A stretch of DNA of 64,000 nt from Agromyces cerinus subsp. cerinus (lineage in GTDB: Bacteria > Actinomycetota > Actinomycetes > Actinomycetales > Microbacteriaceae), in contig NZ_FSRJ01000002.1 in the NCBI RefSeq assembly GCF_900142065.1, positions 558,001-622,000 of the forward strand. Reading direction: 5' to 3'. Under the pieces are notes generated by a model. That model had not been told where the DNA came from. It worked only from the letters and a program-made list of their open reading frames with translations, and did no database searches. A program made the position numbers and the translations under genes. Shown piece after piece: positions 1-9,486 of the stretch (the first letter of the stretch is position 1; every line of letters begins with the position of its first letter).

Positions 1-711
1 CGCCGCCGCATTGACGAGCCCGCCGACGACGGCGAGGCGGATGCCCCGTGCCCGGTCGCGAGCGTCGAGGGCGTCCGTCGACTCGTCGGCGCGCGGCATC
101 CTCGATCGCTTCGCCCGCGCGCGGAGTGCGAGCCCGCCGACCACGGCGAACATGACGACCGCGGTGACCGCGCTGTTGACCGCGAGGGGTGCGAGGCCGC
201 TCTCGTCGGAGGTCCGGTCGATGAGGATGAAGAACGCGCCGATCGCGGTGCCGGATCCGATGCCCATGGCGATGCCGGTGAGGCTCGGCCTGACGGCACC
301 GCGTTCGGGCACGAAGCCGACGAGCACGACCGCGACGAGCGCCAGGCCGAGCGCCCACGGCGCGAGGGGGCCGAGCCGTGCGCCGGTCGCGAGGCCCCAG
401 AGCATCGGCACGATCGCCGAGACCACCGCGGTGAGCGGCGAGAGGATCGACATCGGGCCGATCGCGAGGCAGGCGTAGAGGAGGCCGATCGCGACGGCGC
501 CGGCGACACCCGCCGCAGCGCCCCACCAGAGATCGGCAGCAGTCCAGACTCCGCCCGACAGCGGTGTCGCGACGGCCAGCCCGATGAAGCCGGCGACCGA
601 GGCGACCGCGGTGGCGAGCACGGCGCCGATGCGTTTCGCGGCGAGCCCGCCGAGGAAGTCCGCCGCCCCGAACACGAACGCTCCGGTGAGCGAGAGGACG
701 GCGGTGAGCAT
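1..711 (-). CDS. EamA/DMT-family membrane transporter, 3' part outside the window
   Basis: Reading the minus strand from an ATG at 711 gives an open frame running off the left edge (237 residues visible). It begins MLTAVLSLTGAFVFGAADFL and consists of alternating hydrophobic helices separated by short loops, with the Ala/Gly/Leu-rich pattern of drug/metabolite transporters (EamA repeats). About six to seven membrane segments are visible, ending in an Arg-rich cytoplasmic loop (around residues 195-225) that would precede the second EamA half. A TACGCT hexamer lies about 10 nt upstream of the ATG, so the mRNA is probably leaderless or nearly so. The substrate cannot be told; the family exports metabolites or amino acids. 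It is truncated only because the window ends. Confidence 0.8.
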   Translation of the reverse strand, partial: MLTAVLSLTGAFVFGAADFLGGLAAKRIGAVLATAVASVAGFIGLAVATPLSGGVWTAADLWWGAAAGVAGAVAIGLLYACLAIGPMSILSPLTAVVSAIVPMLWGLATGARLGPLAPWALGLALVAVVLVGFVPERGAVRPSLTGIAMGIGSGTAIGAFFILIDRTSDESGLAPLAVNSAVTAVVMFAVVGGLALRARAKRSRMPRADESTDALDARDRARGIRLAVVGGLVNAAA

Positions 712-848
712 GGTGCTGCTCAGCGTATCGGGCACCGCCCTCGGGGTCGGATCTGCTCATCCGTGCGGCTGTCACCCGGTCATCTGCTCATCTGAGCACT
801 GGTTGTGAACTCCGCGTGAAATCGGGGCGAGCGGGTGGTGTGAAGCCC

Positions 849-877
849 TTGGCAGCGGCACAGCGCGGTCTTATGCT
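849..877 (+). promoter_or_regulatory. Sigma70-type promoter of the secreted nuclease/nucleotidase gene
   Basis: TTGGCA (849-854) and TATGCT (872-877) are separated by 17 bp, a near-consensus housekeeping promoter. Transcription would start near 884 and give a leader of about 75 nt before the gene at 959. The sequence ATCTGCTCATC occurs twice just upstream (751-761 and 782-792), which could be a regulator site. The promoter is inferred from sequence only. Confidence 0.6.
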
Positions 878-958
878 ACGGAGCAATCGTCCCGCCGCCG
901 GCGTGCTCGCTGCAGCGTCGAATCCGAGGTGGGGTGTGGTCGTTCGATGAGGAGAGTC

Positions 959-3900
959 ATGCAACGTCGCACCAGAAACTGCTTGTCCGGGGTGGCGCTC
1001 GCCGCTGCGGGCACGCTCGTCGCCGGGTTTCTCGGCGCCGCGCCCGCGTTCGCCGCGGTCGACGGCTCGGGCGTCGTGATCAACGAGGTCTACGCGCGCG
1101 GAGGCAGCGCGAACCAGCCGTACCAGAACAAGTTCGTCGAGCTCTACAACCCGACGAACGCCGACGTCTCCCTCGCCGGATGGTCGCTGCAGTACCGCTC
1201 GGCCACGAGCACGGGCGCCTCGAGCGGCGTCGGTGCGTTGAGCGGCACGATCAAGTCCGGCGGCTACTACCTCATCGGCCTCAACAGCAACGGCGGAACC
1301 GGTGCGGCGCTGCCCACCGCCGACGCCTCGTTCTCAGTGGCGCCGAGCGGCACGAACGGCTCGCTGTTCCTCGCCAAGGTGCCCGGTGCGATCAACCCGG
1401 GCAACGGATCGGTCGTGAACAACCCGCAGGTGGCCGACTACGTCGGCTACGGCACCTCGGCGAACTTCGAGACCGCGGCCGCCGCGTACCCGGGCGACAA
1501 CGCCGTCCCCGGCAGCATCGTGCGCACCGGCTTCAAGGACAGCGACGACAACTCGAAGGACTTCGCCTTCACGGCGACGCCGACGCCCCAGAACTCCGGC
1601 AGCCCTGGAGGACCCGTTCTGCCCGTCTCGAAGACGATCGCCCAGATCCAGGGCACCGACGTGGCCGCGAGCCCGCTCGTCGGCCAGGCCGTCGTCACCG
1701 AGGGCATCGTCACGGCCGACCACCGCGTCGGGGGCTACGACGGCATCTACATCCAGACGGCAGGTTCGGGCGGTTCGACGGATGCCACGCCCAAGGCCTC
1801 GGACGGCGTGTTCGTGTACCTCCACGGCGAGAACCCCGCCGTCTCGATCGGCGACAAGGTGCGCGTCACCGGTCTCGTCGAGGAGTTCAACGGCCTCACC
1901 CAGATCCGACCCGAGACGGCCGCGAACGTCGAACTCGTGCAAGCGACGGCGGGCCTGCCCGCGCTGACGCCGCTGCCCGCCACCGCCGTCGGCAACACGG
2001 CCCGCGAGGCGTTCGAGGGCATGCTCATCGCGCCGAGCGGCACCTACAAGGTCGTCTCGAGCCACAACCTCAACCGATTCGGCGAGCTCTGGCTGAACGC
2101 CGGTGCCGCGATGCCGGTGAAGTCGACCGAGACGCAACTGCCCGGCTCGAAGGGCGCGAGCGACATCGCGGCCGCGAACAAGGCCAGCCGCATCCTGCTC
2201 GACGACGGGTACAGCATCGCCGTGCGCAACTCGAACGGCACCGACAACCCGGCCCACCCGGGAGACCAGCCCTACTTCACGAAGGGCACGGTCGTCCGCA
2301 ACGGCGACGTCGCGACGTTCCCGACCTCGGGCTACGTGCTCGGCTTCGGCTTCAACGAGTGGCGCCTGCAGCCGTCTCGGCCGATCAACGACGCGAGCCC
2401 CGCATCGGTCAAGCCGACGTTCGCGAGCCTCGACGCCGCGGGCAAGGTCATCGGCAACCCGCGGCCGACCGCGGCACCCGCCGTCGGCGGCGACATCACG
2501 GTCGCCGCGTTCAACGTGCTGAACTACTTCACGACGTTGACGTCCGAGAACCCCGAGGCCCGCGGCGCCGACACCGCCGAGGAGTTCGCGGTGCAGAAGG
2601 CGAAGATCGTGAAGGCGATCAACGGCCTCGACGCCGATGTCGTCGCGCTCCAGGAGATCGAGAACTCGGTCGCGCTCGGCGAGAAGCCCGATGAGGCGCT
2701 CGCCGACCTCGTCGCCGGCCTCAACGCCGCGGCAGGTGCCGGAACGTGGAAGTACGTGAAGACGCCCGAGGCGCTCCACGACCCCGCGATCACCGACGTC
2801 ATCACGAACGCGATCATCTACAAGCCCGCATCGGTCAAGCCGAGCGGCGAGGCGCAGACGATCATCGACGAGACCGTGTGGGACATCGCGCGCGAGCCGA
2901 TTGCCCAGACCTTCAAGCACGGCAAGCAGTTCGTGACCGTGATCGCGAACCACTTCAAGTCGAAGAGCGGCACCGACCCCTCGCCGCAGCCCGGTCAAGA
3001 CGCCTTCAACGACGAGCGCACGGCACAGGCCGAGTCGCTGCTCGCCTTCGCGGACGAGCTCTCCGAAGGGCGCAAGAACGCGGTCTACCTCGTCGGCGAC
3101 TTCAACTCCTACGCCAAGGAGGATCCGATCAAGGTGTTCATCGACGCGGGCTGGAGCGACCTCGTCTTCAGCAAGGCGCGCGGCCAGTACACCTACAGCT
3201 TCGACGGTGAGCTCGGCTCGCTCGATCACGTCATCGCGTCGCCCGCGGCGAACAGCCGCGTCACGAAGACCGCGGTCTGGTCGATCAACTCTCCCGAGTG
3301 GGCGGGCCGCGAGTACTGGGGCCCCGCTGCCGAGACGGTCGCGGAGGCCACGCCGTTCCGTTCGAGCGACCACGACCCGATCCTCGTCGGCGTCGGTTCC
3401 GAGGCGGTGCCCGGCAAGGTCGACATCGACCTCGTCACCGTCAACGACTTCCACGGTCGCATCGAGCAGTCGGCCCCGTCGGGCGGCATCGCGGCGCTCT
3501 CCAGCGCCGTGAAGCAGATCCGTGCCGGGAACCCGAACACGGTGTTCGCCGCAGCGGGCGACATGATCGGGGCTTCGACGTTCACGTCGTTCATCCAGTA
3601 CGACGTTCCGACGATCGAGTCGCTCAATGCGGCCGGTCTCGACGTGAGCTCGGTCGGCAATCACGAGTTCGACCAGGGCTTCGCCGACCTCACCGATCGG
3701 GTGATGCCGATGGCCGACTGGGAGTACCTCGGCGCCAACATCCGCGACAAGGAGACCGGTGCTGCCGCCCTGCCGGAGTACTACACCCAGGAGTTCGACG
3801 GCGTGACCATCGGCTTCGTCGGTGCGGTCACCGACGAGCTGTCGTCCCTCGTGAGCCCGGCGGGCATCGCCGACATCACGGTGGAGGATCCGACCGAGGC

Positions 3901-5266
3901 GATCAACCGGGTCGCCGACCAGCTGAGCGACGGCAAGAGCGAGAACGGCGAGGCCGACATCATCGTGGCGCTCGTGCACGAGGGCGCGTCGACGACCGAC
4001 AAGTCGTCGGCGGTCGATGCGGGGTCGCGCTTCGGCGAGATCGTGCTCGGCGTCGACGCCAACGTCGATGCGATCGTCTCGGGTCACACCCACCTCGCGT
4101 ACAACCACGTGGTCACGAGCTCGGACTCGGCGCTGTTCGATCACGCTCCGATGCCCGTCATCTCGAGCGGCCAGTACGGCGAGCGGTTCAGCAAGATGGA
4201 CATCCAGTACGACCGCAAGACGAAGTCGTTCACCATGAAGAACGAGATCTTCAACCTCATGGACGGTACGACGGCGCTCTTCCCCGATGACCCGACGGTC
4301 AAGAAGATCGTCGATGACGCGGTCGTGGTGGCGAACGAGCTCGGCAACGTCGTGCTCGGCACCGCGAGCGCGGACTTCGGTCGCGCGGTGGCGTCGAATC
4401 CCGACGGGGCTTCGTCGTTCCCCGAGAACCGGGGCGGTGAGTCGACGCTCGGCAACCTCGTCGCCGACGTGCAGCAGTGGGCGCTCAACGTCGACGGCAC
4501 CCGCGCGGTCGACATCACCTTCATGAACCCGGGCGGCCTGCGCGCCGACCTGGCTTCGGGTGAGGTCACCTACCGCGAGGCCGCCAACGTGCAGCCCTTC
4601 GCGAACACCCTCGTGACGGTGAACCTCACCGGCGCGCAGGTCAAGAAGGTGCTGGAAGAGCAGTGGCAGCCCGCGGGTGCGTCGCGTCCGTTCCTGAAGC
4701 TCGGCGTCAACAAGGAGCTCACGTACACGTACGACCCGACCGCACCGGCCGGATCGCACATCACCGAGATCCTGCTGAACGGCGAGCCGATCGACCCGGC
4801 CGCGAACTACCTCGTGGGTGCGAACTCGTTCCTCGCTGCGGGTGGCGACAACTTCACCACCCTGGGCCTCGGTACGGGGCGCGCCGACACCGGCAAGATC
4901 GACCTCGAATCGATGGTCGACTACTTCGAGGTGAACCCTGAGATCGCGCCTGACAACGCCCAGCGCGCGGTCGGCGTCGACGTCGAGGGCGACGGCGTGT
5001 ACGCGCCGGGCGAATCGGTCACCGTGAAGCTGTCGTCGCTCGACTTCAGCCGCAACGAGCCGGCTGCCGGCACCGTCGTCGTCTCGTTCGGCGGCGCGCA
5101 GCTCGACACCTCGCCGGTCGATCGTGCGTACACGGCGACGCTCGATGAGATCGGCAAGGCGACGATGCAGTTCGTCGTCCCGGCCGGCACGAGCGGGCCG
5201 ACGCGATTCGACGTCACGGTGCCGACGACGGGCACAGTGAGTTCGTTCGTGCTCAACATCGGCTAG
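959..5266 (+). CDS. Secreted ExeM/NucH-type nuclease fused to a 5'-nucleotidase
   Basis: A 1435-residue exported protein. A signal peptide ends near AAPAFA (about residue 34). Then come a lamin-tail domain (about 40-150), an OB-fold/YhcR-like domain (about 225-330), an endonuclease/exonuclease/phosphatase domain (about 512-815; AAFNVLNYF, LQEIEN, NHFKSKSG, VGDFNSY, SSDHDP), a calcineurin-like phosphoesterase (about 820-1075; NDFHGR, GDMIGAS, GNHEFDQG, SGHTH) and a 5'-nucleotidase C-terminal domain (about 1130-1330; NPGGLRADL). The protein should cut extracellular DNA and then dephosphorylate the nucleotides, supplying phosphate and nucleosides. No LPXTG or membrane anchor is seen at the C-terminus. 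The start at 959 is chosen because GAGGAG lies 3-4 nt upstream; in-frame starts at 947 (ATG) and 929 (GTG) lack such a site. Confidence 0.93.
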   Translation: MQRRTRNCLSGVALAAAGTLVAGFLGAAPAFAAVDGSGVVINEVYARGGSANQPYQNKFVELYNPTNADVSLAGWSLQYRSATSTGASSGVGALSGTIKSGGYYLIGLNSNGGTGAALPTADASFSVAPSGTNGSLFLAKVPGAINPGNGSVVNNPQVADYVGYGTSANFETAAAAYPGDNAVPGSIVRTGFKDSDDNSKDFAFTATPTPQNSGSPGGPVLPVSKTIAQIQGTDVAASPLVGQAVVTEGIVTADHRVGGYDGIYIQTAGSGGSTDATPKASDGVFVYLHGENPAVSIGDKVRVTGLVEEFNGLTQIRPETAANVELVQATAGLPALTPLPATAVGNTAREAFEGMLIAPSGTYKVVSSHNLNRFGELWLNAGAAMPVKSTETQLPGSKGASDIAAANKASRILLDDGYSIAVRNSNGTDNPAHPGDQPYFTKGTVVRNGDVATFPTSGYVLGFGFNEWRLQPSRPINDASPASVKPTFASLDAAGKVIGNPRPTAAPAVGGDITVAAFNVLNYFTTLTSENPEARGADTAEEFAVQKAKIVKAINGLDADVVALQEIENSVALGEKPDEALADLVAGLNAAAGAGTWKYVKTPEALHDPAITDVITNAIIYKPASVKPSGEAQTIIDETVWDIAREPIAQTFKHGKQFVTVIANHFKSKSGTDPSPQPGQDAFNDERTAQAESLLAFADELSEGRKNAVYLVGDFNSYAKEDPIKVFIDAGWSDLVFSKARGQYTYSFDGELGSLDHVIASPAANSRVTKTAVWSINSPEWAGREYWGPAAETVAEATPFRSSDHDPILVGVGSEAVPGKVDIDLVTVNDFHGRIEQSAPSGGIAALSSAVKQIRAGNPNTVFAAAGDMIGASTFTSFIQYDVPTIESLNAAGLDVSSVGNHEFDQGFADLTDRVMPMADWEYLGANIRDKETGAAALPEYYTQEFDGVTIGFVGAVTDELSSLVSPAGIADITVEDPTEAINRVADQLSDGKSENGEADIIVALVHEGASTTDKSSAVDAGSRFGEIVLGVDANVDAIVSGHTHLAYNHVVTSSDSALFDHAPMPVISSGQYGERFSKMDIQYDRKTKSFTMKNEIFNLMDGTTALFPDDPTVKKIVDDAVVVANELGNVVLGTASADFGRAVASNPDGASSFPENRGGESTLGNLVADVQQWALNVDGTRAVDITFMNPGGLRADLASGEVTYREAANVQPFANTLVTVNLTGAQVKKVLEEQWQPAGASRPFLKLGVNKELTYTYDPTAPAGSHITEILLNGEPIDPAANYLVGANSFLAAGGDNFTTLGLGTGRADTGKIDLESMVDYFEVNPEIAPDNAQRAVGVDVEGDGVYAPGESVTVKLSSLDFSRNEPAAGTVVVSFGGAQLDTSPVDRAYTATLDEIGKATMQFVVPAGTSGPTRFDVTVPTTGTVSSFVLNIG

Positions 5267-5283
5267 CGACGGCGGAGCCGACC

Positions 5284-5317
5284 AGGGGCGAGCGGATGCG
5301 ACATCCGCTCGCCCCTT
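5284..5317 (+). terminator. Rho-independent terminator after the nuclease gene
   Basis: A perfect 15-bp stem (5284-5298 with 5302-5316) closes a 3-nt loop 18 bp after the stop codon. The stem contains the GAGCGGATG/CATCCGCTC words common in this genome. No long T run follows, as is usual in high-GC Actinobacteria. Confidence 0.75.
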
Positions 5318-5399
5318 CCGTTCGCGCCCGCACTCCTCCTCGACAGCTCAGGCTGCGGGGCCCGTCTGCGACCCGGCGGAGCGTGTCCGCTGCCGTCGT

Positions 5400-5405
5400 T
5401 AGACT
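5400..5405 (+). promoter_or_regulatory. -10 element of recQ, leaderless start
   Basis: TAGACT lies 6 nt before the recQ ATG at 5412 and no Shine-Dalgarno sequence is present. This predicts a transcript beginning at or next to the start codon. No clear -35 box is visible. Confidence 0.5.
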
Positions 5406-5411
5406 CGACGG

Positions 5412-7442
5412 ATGAGCTGGAACGCGGAACCCGCCTGGACCGACGAGGTCCCGTGGGACCCCGACGAGCTCGCCCCGCCGCCCGACGACGAGTGGGTGCC
5501 GCCCGTCGACGACGCCCAGTCCGGCGCCGCGCGAACGACCGGTCAACAGCGCTCGGCCGGTTCCGCCGGTGCGTCGTCCGGAGTCGTCGCGGCGGATCGA
5601 CGAGCCGCAGCGCCGGCACGGTTCGCCTCGGCGGCCGAAGCGCTGCACACGGTCTTCGGCTACGACAGCTTCCGCGGCGAACAGTCCGAGATCATCGCGC
5701 AGGTCGCGGGCGGCGGCGACGCCGTCGTGCTCATGCCGACCGGCGGCGGCAAGAGCCTCTGCTACCAGATCCCGTCGCTCCTCCGCGAGGGCACGGGCAT
5801 CGTGGTCTCGCCGCTCATCGCCCTCATGCACGACCAGGTCGACGCGCTCGTGCGCAACGGTGTGCGCGCCGCGTACCTGAACTCGAGCCAGCAGTCGCAC
5901 GAGCGCGCCGAGGTCGAGCGCGCCTACCTCGCCGGCGAACTCGACCTGCTCTACGTCGCCCCCGAGCGGCTCGGCAACGAGGCGACCAAGCGCTTCCTCG
6001 CGCAGGGCACGATCGCACTGTTCGCGATCGACGAGGCCCACTGCGTCGCGCAGTGGGGGCACGACTTCCGGCCCGACTACCTGGCGCTCTCCGAGCTCGC
6101 CGAGCGCTGGCCCGACGTGCCGCGCATCGCCCTCACCGCCACGGCGACCGAGGCGACGCACCGCGAGATCACCGAGCGGCTGAGCCTCGGGGGAGCCGAG
6201 CACTTCGTCTCGAGCTTCGACCGGCCGAACATCCAGTACCGCATCGACTCGAAGCTCGAGGTGCGCAAGCAGCTGCTCGAGTTCATCCGCAGCGAGGGGC
6301 GCGACGCCGCCGGCAACCCGGTGGCGGGCATCGTCTACGCGCTCTCACGGGCGAGCACCGAGAAGATCGCCGCATACCTCGCTGAGCACGGCGTGAACGC
6401 CATGCCGTACCACGCGGGCCTCGATGCCTCGGTTCGTCGCCGCACCCAGGAACGGTTCCTGCGTGAAGAGGGCGTCGTCGTCGTCGCGACCATCGCGTTC
6501 GGCATGGGCATCGACAAGCCCGACGTGCGCTTCGTCGCCCATGTCGACCTGCCGAAGTCGGTCGAGGGTTACTACCAGGAGACGGGTCGTGCCGGCCGCG
6601 ACGGCGCGCCCGCCACCGCCTGGCTCGCCTACGGCCTGCAAGACGTCGTGCAGCAGCGGCGCATGATCGACGAGAGCCCAGGAGACCTCGCCCACCGGCG
6701 CCGTCTCGCGCAGCACCTCGACGCGATGCTCGCCCTCTGCGAGACGGTGCAGTGCCGTCGCCAGAACCTGCTCGGCTACTTCGGCCAGCCGAGCCAGCCC
6801 TGCGGCAACTGCGACACCTGCCTCGAGCCGCCCGCGTCATGGGACGGCACGGTGCCCGCGCAGAAGCTCATGTCGACGATCGTGCGCCTGCAGCGCGAGC
6901 GCCGGCAGAAGTTCGGCGCGGGCCACCTCGTCGACATCCTGCGCGGCAAGGAGACGCCGCGGGTGCGCCAGTACGGCCACGACGCGCTCGCAACCTGGGG
7001 CATCGGTCAAGACCTCAGCGACCAGCAGTGGCGCGGTGTCGTGCGGCAACTGCTCGCCCAGGGGCTCCTCGCCACGCACGGCGAGTACGGCACCCTGACG
7101 GTGACGGATGCCGCGGCAGACGTGCTCTCGGGCAAGCGGGTCGTGAAGCTCCGCACCGAACCCGAGCGCGTGTCGCGCTCACGCAGCACGCGCGCGGCCA
7201 CGGCCGCAGCCGACCTCGAGCCGGCGCAGGCCGAGCTCTTCGAGCAGCTCCGCTCGTGGCGTGCCGGCGAGGCGAAGGAGCAGGGCGTGCCCGCGTACAT
7301 CGTCTTCGGCGACGCGACCCTGCGTGCGGTCGCGGTCGCGAAGCCCGCGAGCCTCGCCGACCTCGACGGCATCACGGGCATCGGCGCCAAGAAGCGCGAG
7401 GCCTACGGCGAGGCGCTGCTCTCCGTCGTCGCCTCGGCCTGA
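5412..7442 (+). CDS. recQ: ATP-dependent DNA helicase RecQ
   Basis: A 676-residue superfamily-2 3'-5' helicase that unwinds DNA for recombination and repair of stalled forks. Walker A is MPTGGGKS near residue 108, the DEAH box is FAIDEAH near 205, and the second helicase lobe contains [13 protein letters not shown] zinc site is formed by Cys residues in [12 protein letters not shown] and CGNCDTC (about 447-470). A winged-helix region and an HRDC domain (about 600-676, ending [13 protein letters not shown]) follow. It is about 65 residues longer than E. coli RecQ because of an acidic, Pro-rich N-terminal extension (residues 1-75) that looks disordered. It forms a single-gene unit. Confidence 0.95.
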   Translation: MSWNAEPAWTDEVPWDPDELAPPPDDEWVPPVDDAQSGAARTTGQQRSAGSAGASSGVVAADRRAAAPARFASAAEALHTVFGYDSFRGEQSEIIAQVAGGGDAVVLMPTGGGKSLCYQIPSLLREGTGIVVSPLIALMHDQVDALVRNGVRAAYLNSSQQSHERAEVERAYLAGELDLLYVAPERLGNEATKRFLAQGTIALFAIDEAHCVAQWGHDFRPDYLALSELAERWPDVPRIALTATATEATHREITERLSLGGAEHFVSSFDRPNIQYRIDSKLEVRKQLLEFIRSEGRDAAGNPVAGIVYALSRASTEKIAAYLAEHGVNAMPYHAGLDASVRRRTQERFLREEGVVVVATIAFGMGIDKPDVRFVAHVDLPKSVEGYYQETGRAGRDGAPATAWLAYGLQDVVQQRRMIDESPGDLAHRRRLAQHLDAMLALCETVQCRRQNLLGYFGQPSQPCGNCDTCLEPPASWDGTVPAQKLMSTIVRLQRERRQKFGAGHLVDILRGKETPRVRQYGHDALATWGIGQDLSDQQWRGVVRQLLAQGLLATHGEYGTLTVTDAAADVLSGKRVVKLRTEPERVSRSRSTRAATAAADLEPAQAELFEQLRSWRAGEAKEQGVPAYIVFGDATLRAVAVAKPASLADLDGITGIGAKKREAYGEALLSVVASA

Positions 7443-7471
7443 CAGGCCTCGTCGCCCCGGCCGCCCCCGTC

Positions 7472-7546
7472 CGCGCCTGACCGGGCGAGCGCCTGACCGA
7501 CGAGCGCCCGACCGGTGAGCGCCCGACTGGCGAGCACCTGACCACC
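7472..7546 (+). repeat. 15-bp degenerate tandem repeat, about five copies
   Basis: Units of the form GAGCGCCTGACCGAC occur at 7487-7501, 7502-7516, 7517-7531 and 7532-7546, with a degenerate unit at 7472-7486. The array lies between recQ and padR, directly upstream of the padR promoter. It codes for nothing convincing. Confidence 0.7.
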
Positions 7547-7574
7547 GCTCGCCCCGACCGGTGTCCGGCGACCC

Positions 7575-7614
7575 TTGACGGATCCTCACTCGCGATATAC
7601 TCTGAACAGAGTAT
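7575..7614 (+). promoter_or_regulatory. padR operon promoter with overlapping PadR-type operator
   Basis: TTGACG (7575-7580) and TATACT (7596-7601) form a short-spaced promoter (15 bp); TACTCT (7598-7603) would give 17 bp. The -10 overlaps a perfect inverted repeat, ATACTCT-GAAC-AGAGTAT (7597-7614). PadR-family repressors usually control their own operon from such palindromes. Autorepression is therefore likely, though inferred. Confidence 0.65.
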
Positions 7615-7626
7615 TTGGAGGTGAGT

Positions 7627-8304
7627 ATGTCGCGTCGGCCGGTGAGCAACCCGCTCGCACTCGCGGTGCTGGCGAGCCTGTGGGAGCGCCCGATGTACCC
7701 CTACGAGATCACGACCACGCTGCGCGAGCGCGGCAAGGAAGACAGCATCAAGCTGAACTTCGGCTCGCTCTACGCGATCATCAAGTCGCTCGAGAAGCAC
7801 GGCCTCATCGAAGAGGCGCGCGTCGAGCGCGAGGGCAATCGACCCGAGCGCATCGTCTACGCGATCACCGATGCGGGTCGCGCCGAGGCCCATGACTGGA
7901 TGCGCGAGCTCATCGCGGTGCCGGTCAAGGAGTACCCGGCCTTCGAGTCGGGTCTCTCGCTCATCGCGCTGCTCGCACCCGACGAGGCGATCTCCCTGCT
8001 GCGCGAACGCCTCGAGCGCCTCGATGCCGAGCTCGCCTCGCGGGCGCAGCTCGCCGAGCAGTCCGACGAGCTCGGCCTGCCCGAGCTGTTCCTCGTCGAG
8101 TTCCACTACCGCGTCGCCATGACCCGCGCCGAGCGCGAGTTCGTCGCCGGCATGCTCGAGCGGCTCGAGGCCGGCGAGCTCGGCGGTCTCGAGGCGTGGA
8201 AGGCCATGCACGAGCTGATCGAATCCGGCGCGAGCGCCGAAGAGATCGAAGCGCGGCTCGCGCACTACCTGGCGGAAGGAGCCGCAGACCAGCAGCAGCA
8301 CTGA
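7627..8304 (+). CDS. PadR-family transcriptional regulator
   Basis: A 225-residue protein with an N-terminal winged helix (about 1-85; LAVLASLWERPMYPYEI and LYAIIKSLEKHGLIEE are characteristic) and a C-terminal alpha-helical Vir-type dimerisation domain (about 95-185). The ATG at 7627 is preceded by GGAGGTG (7617-7623), which sets the start; the in-frame TTG at 7615 is not needed. It lies immediately upstream of a DrrA/DrrB-like exporter pair. This is the classic arrangement in which PadR represses the pump until a toxic substrate binds. The ligand is unknown. Confidence 0.92.
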   Translation: MSRRPVSNPLALAVLASLWERPMYPYEITTTLRERGKEDSIKLNFGSLYAIIKSLEKHGLIEEARVEREGNRPERIVYAITDAGRAEAHDWMRELIAVPVKEYPAFESGLSLIALLAPDEAISLLRERLERLDAELASRAQLAEQSDELGLPELFLVEFHYRVAMTRAEREFVAGMLERLEAGELGGLEAWKAMHELIESGASAEEIEARLAHYLAEGAADQQQH

Positions 8305-8454
8305 CCAGTACACAGATCGATGGCCCGGATGCGGCAACACCCGAGCCATCTCGCAACCGAGTCGTTCAACGTGAATCGAATCCATCCCAGCGCGTGCCGC
8401 CATTCTATCGGCGCGCCCTCACGACCGAACGGCTCCCCACCGAAGGAGAGCCTC

Positions 8455-9486
8455 ATGGCTGCATCACCCGACGGGATGGCCCTCGTGGCCGCCGATCTCG
8501 TCAAGACCTATTCGCAGGGGCGCGGCAAGCCCCCGCTCCGAGCTCTCGACGGGCTCACGTTCCAGGCCGAGGAGGGCACGGTCTTCGGCCTGCTGGGGCC
8601 GAACGGCGCCGGCAAGTCGACGACCGTCAAGATCCTCTCGACCCTCGCGCGCCCGGACTCCGGCACCGCAACGGTGGCCGGTATCGACGTGGGACGCCAC
8701 CCCGGTCGCGCACGCAGCGCGATCGGCTTCGTCGCCCAGAAGCAGGTGTCCGACCCCATGGACACGGGGGTCGAGAACCTCGTGCTCGCGGGCCAGCTGC
8801 ACGGCATGTCGACGCGCGCCGCGCGCAGCCGGGCGGGGGAGCTGCTCGAGCGGTTCGCGCTCACGAGCGCGGCCCGACGCCAGGTGAAGACCTACTCGGG
8901 CGGCATGGCGCGCAAGCTCGACGTCGCGATCGGCCTGATGCATCGGCCGAGGGTGCTCTTCCTCGACGAGCCGACGACCGGTCTCGACCCCGAGGCGCGC
9001 GCCGAGATGTGGGCCGAGATCGAGCGGATGTCCCGTGAGGAGCGCATGACCGTGCTGCTGACCACCCACTACCTCGAGGAGGCCGATCGGCTCGCGAGCC
9101 GACTGGCGATCGTCGATGCCGGGCGGGTCGTGACCGAGGGCACACCCGAACAGCTGAAGAGCGAGCTGCGCGGCGATGCCGTGGTGATCGAGCTGCACGA
9201 GGCATCCGTCATCGCTCCGGTGCTCGAGTCGCTCGACCGCCTCGGCGGCTTCCGCGAGGTCGCGGCCGAGGGGCGTGCAGTGCGCGCCCGAGTCGACGAC
9301 GGCGGCGCCGCGATGCCGCTCGTGCTCGCGGCGCTCGACGCCGAGGGCATCGCCGTGGCCTCGGCGACCGTGTCGCGGCCGAGCCTCGACGACGTCTACC
9401 TCGCCCACACCGGGCATTCCTTCGCCGCGGTGCACGCCGGTTCGTCGGCGGACGCCCGCACCGATCTCGAGGAGGTTGCGTCATGA
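8455..9486 (+). CDS. ABC transporter ATP-binding protein, DrrA-like
   Basis: A 343-residue ATPase of the daunorubicin-resistance (DrrA) type. Walker A GPNGAGKST is near residue 48, the signature YSGGMARK near 147, Walker B VLFLDEP near 167 and the switch His in LLTTHYLEEA. A C-terminal accessory domain of about 100 residues is typical of this subfamily. It drives an exporter with the permease encoded by the next gene, which starts 4 bp before this stop. The ATG at 8455 has AAGGAGAG upstream; the open frame extends back to 8320 but those residues look non-coding. A 150-bp gap separates it from padR, so a second promoter is possible. Confidence 0.93.
   Translation: MAASPDGMALVAADLVKTYSQGRGKPPLRALDGLTFQAEEGTVFGLLGPNGAGKSTTVKILSTLARPDSGTATVAGIDVGRHPGRARSAIGFVAQKQVSDPMDTGVENLVLAGQLHGMSTRAARSRAGELLERFALTSAARRQVKTYSGGMARKLDVAIGLMHRPRVLFLDEPTTGLDPEARAEMWAEIERMSREERMTVLLTTHYLEEADRLASRLAIVDAGRVVTEGTPEQLKSELRGDAVVIELHEASVIAPVLESLDRLGGFREVAAEGRAVRARVDDGGAAMPLVLAALDAEGIAVASATVSRPSLDDVYLAHTGHSFAAVHAGSSADARTDLEEVAS

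Noticed and set aside
1334-4759. 1141-codon open frame on the minus strand
   Set aside because: It is the antisense shadow of the secreted nuclease gene: Arg/Val/Asp-rich, without domains, and produced by the strong third-position G/C bias of the plus-strand frame.
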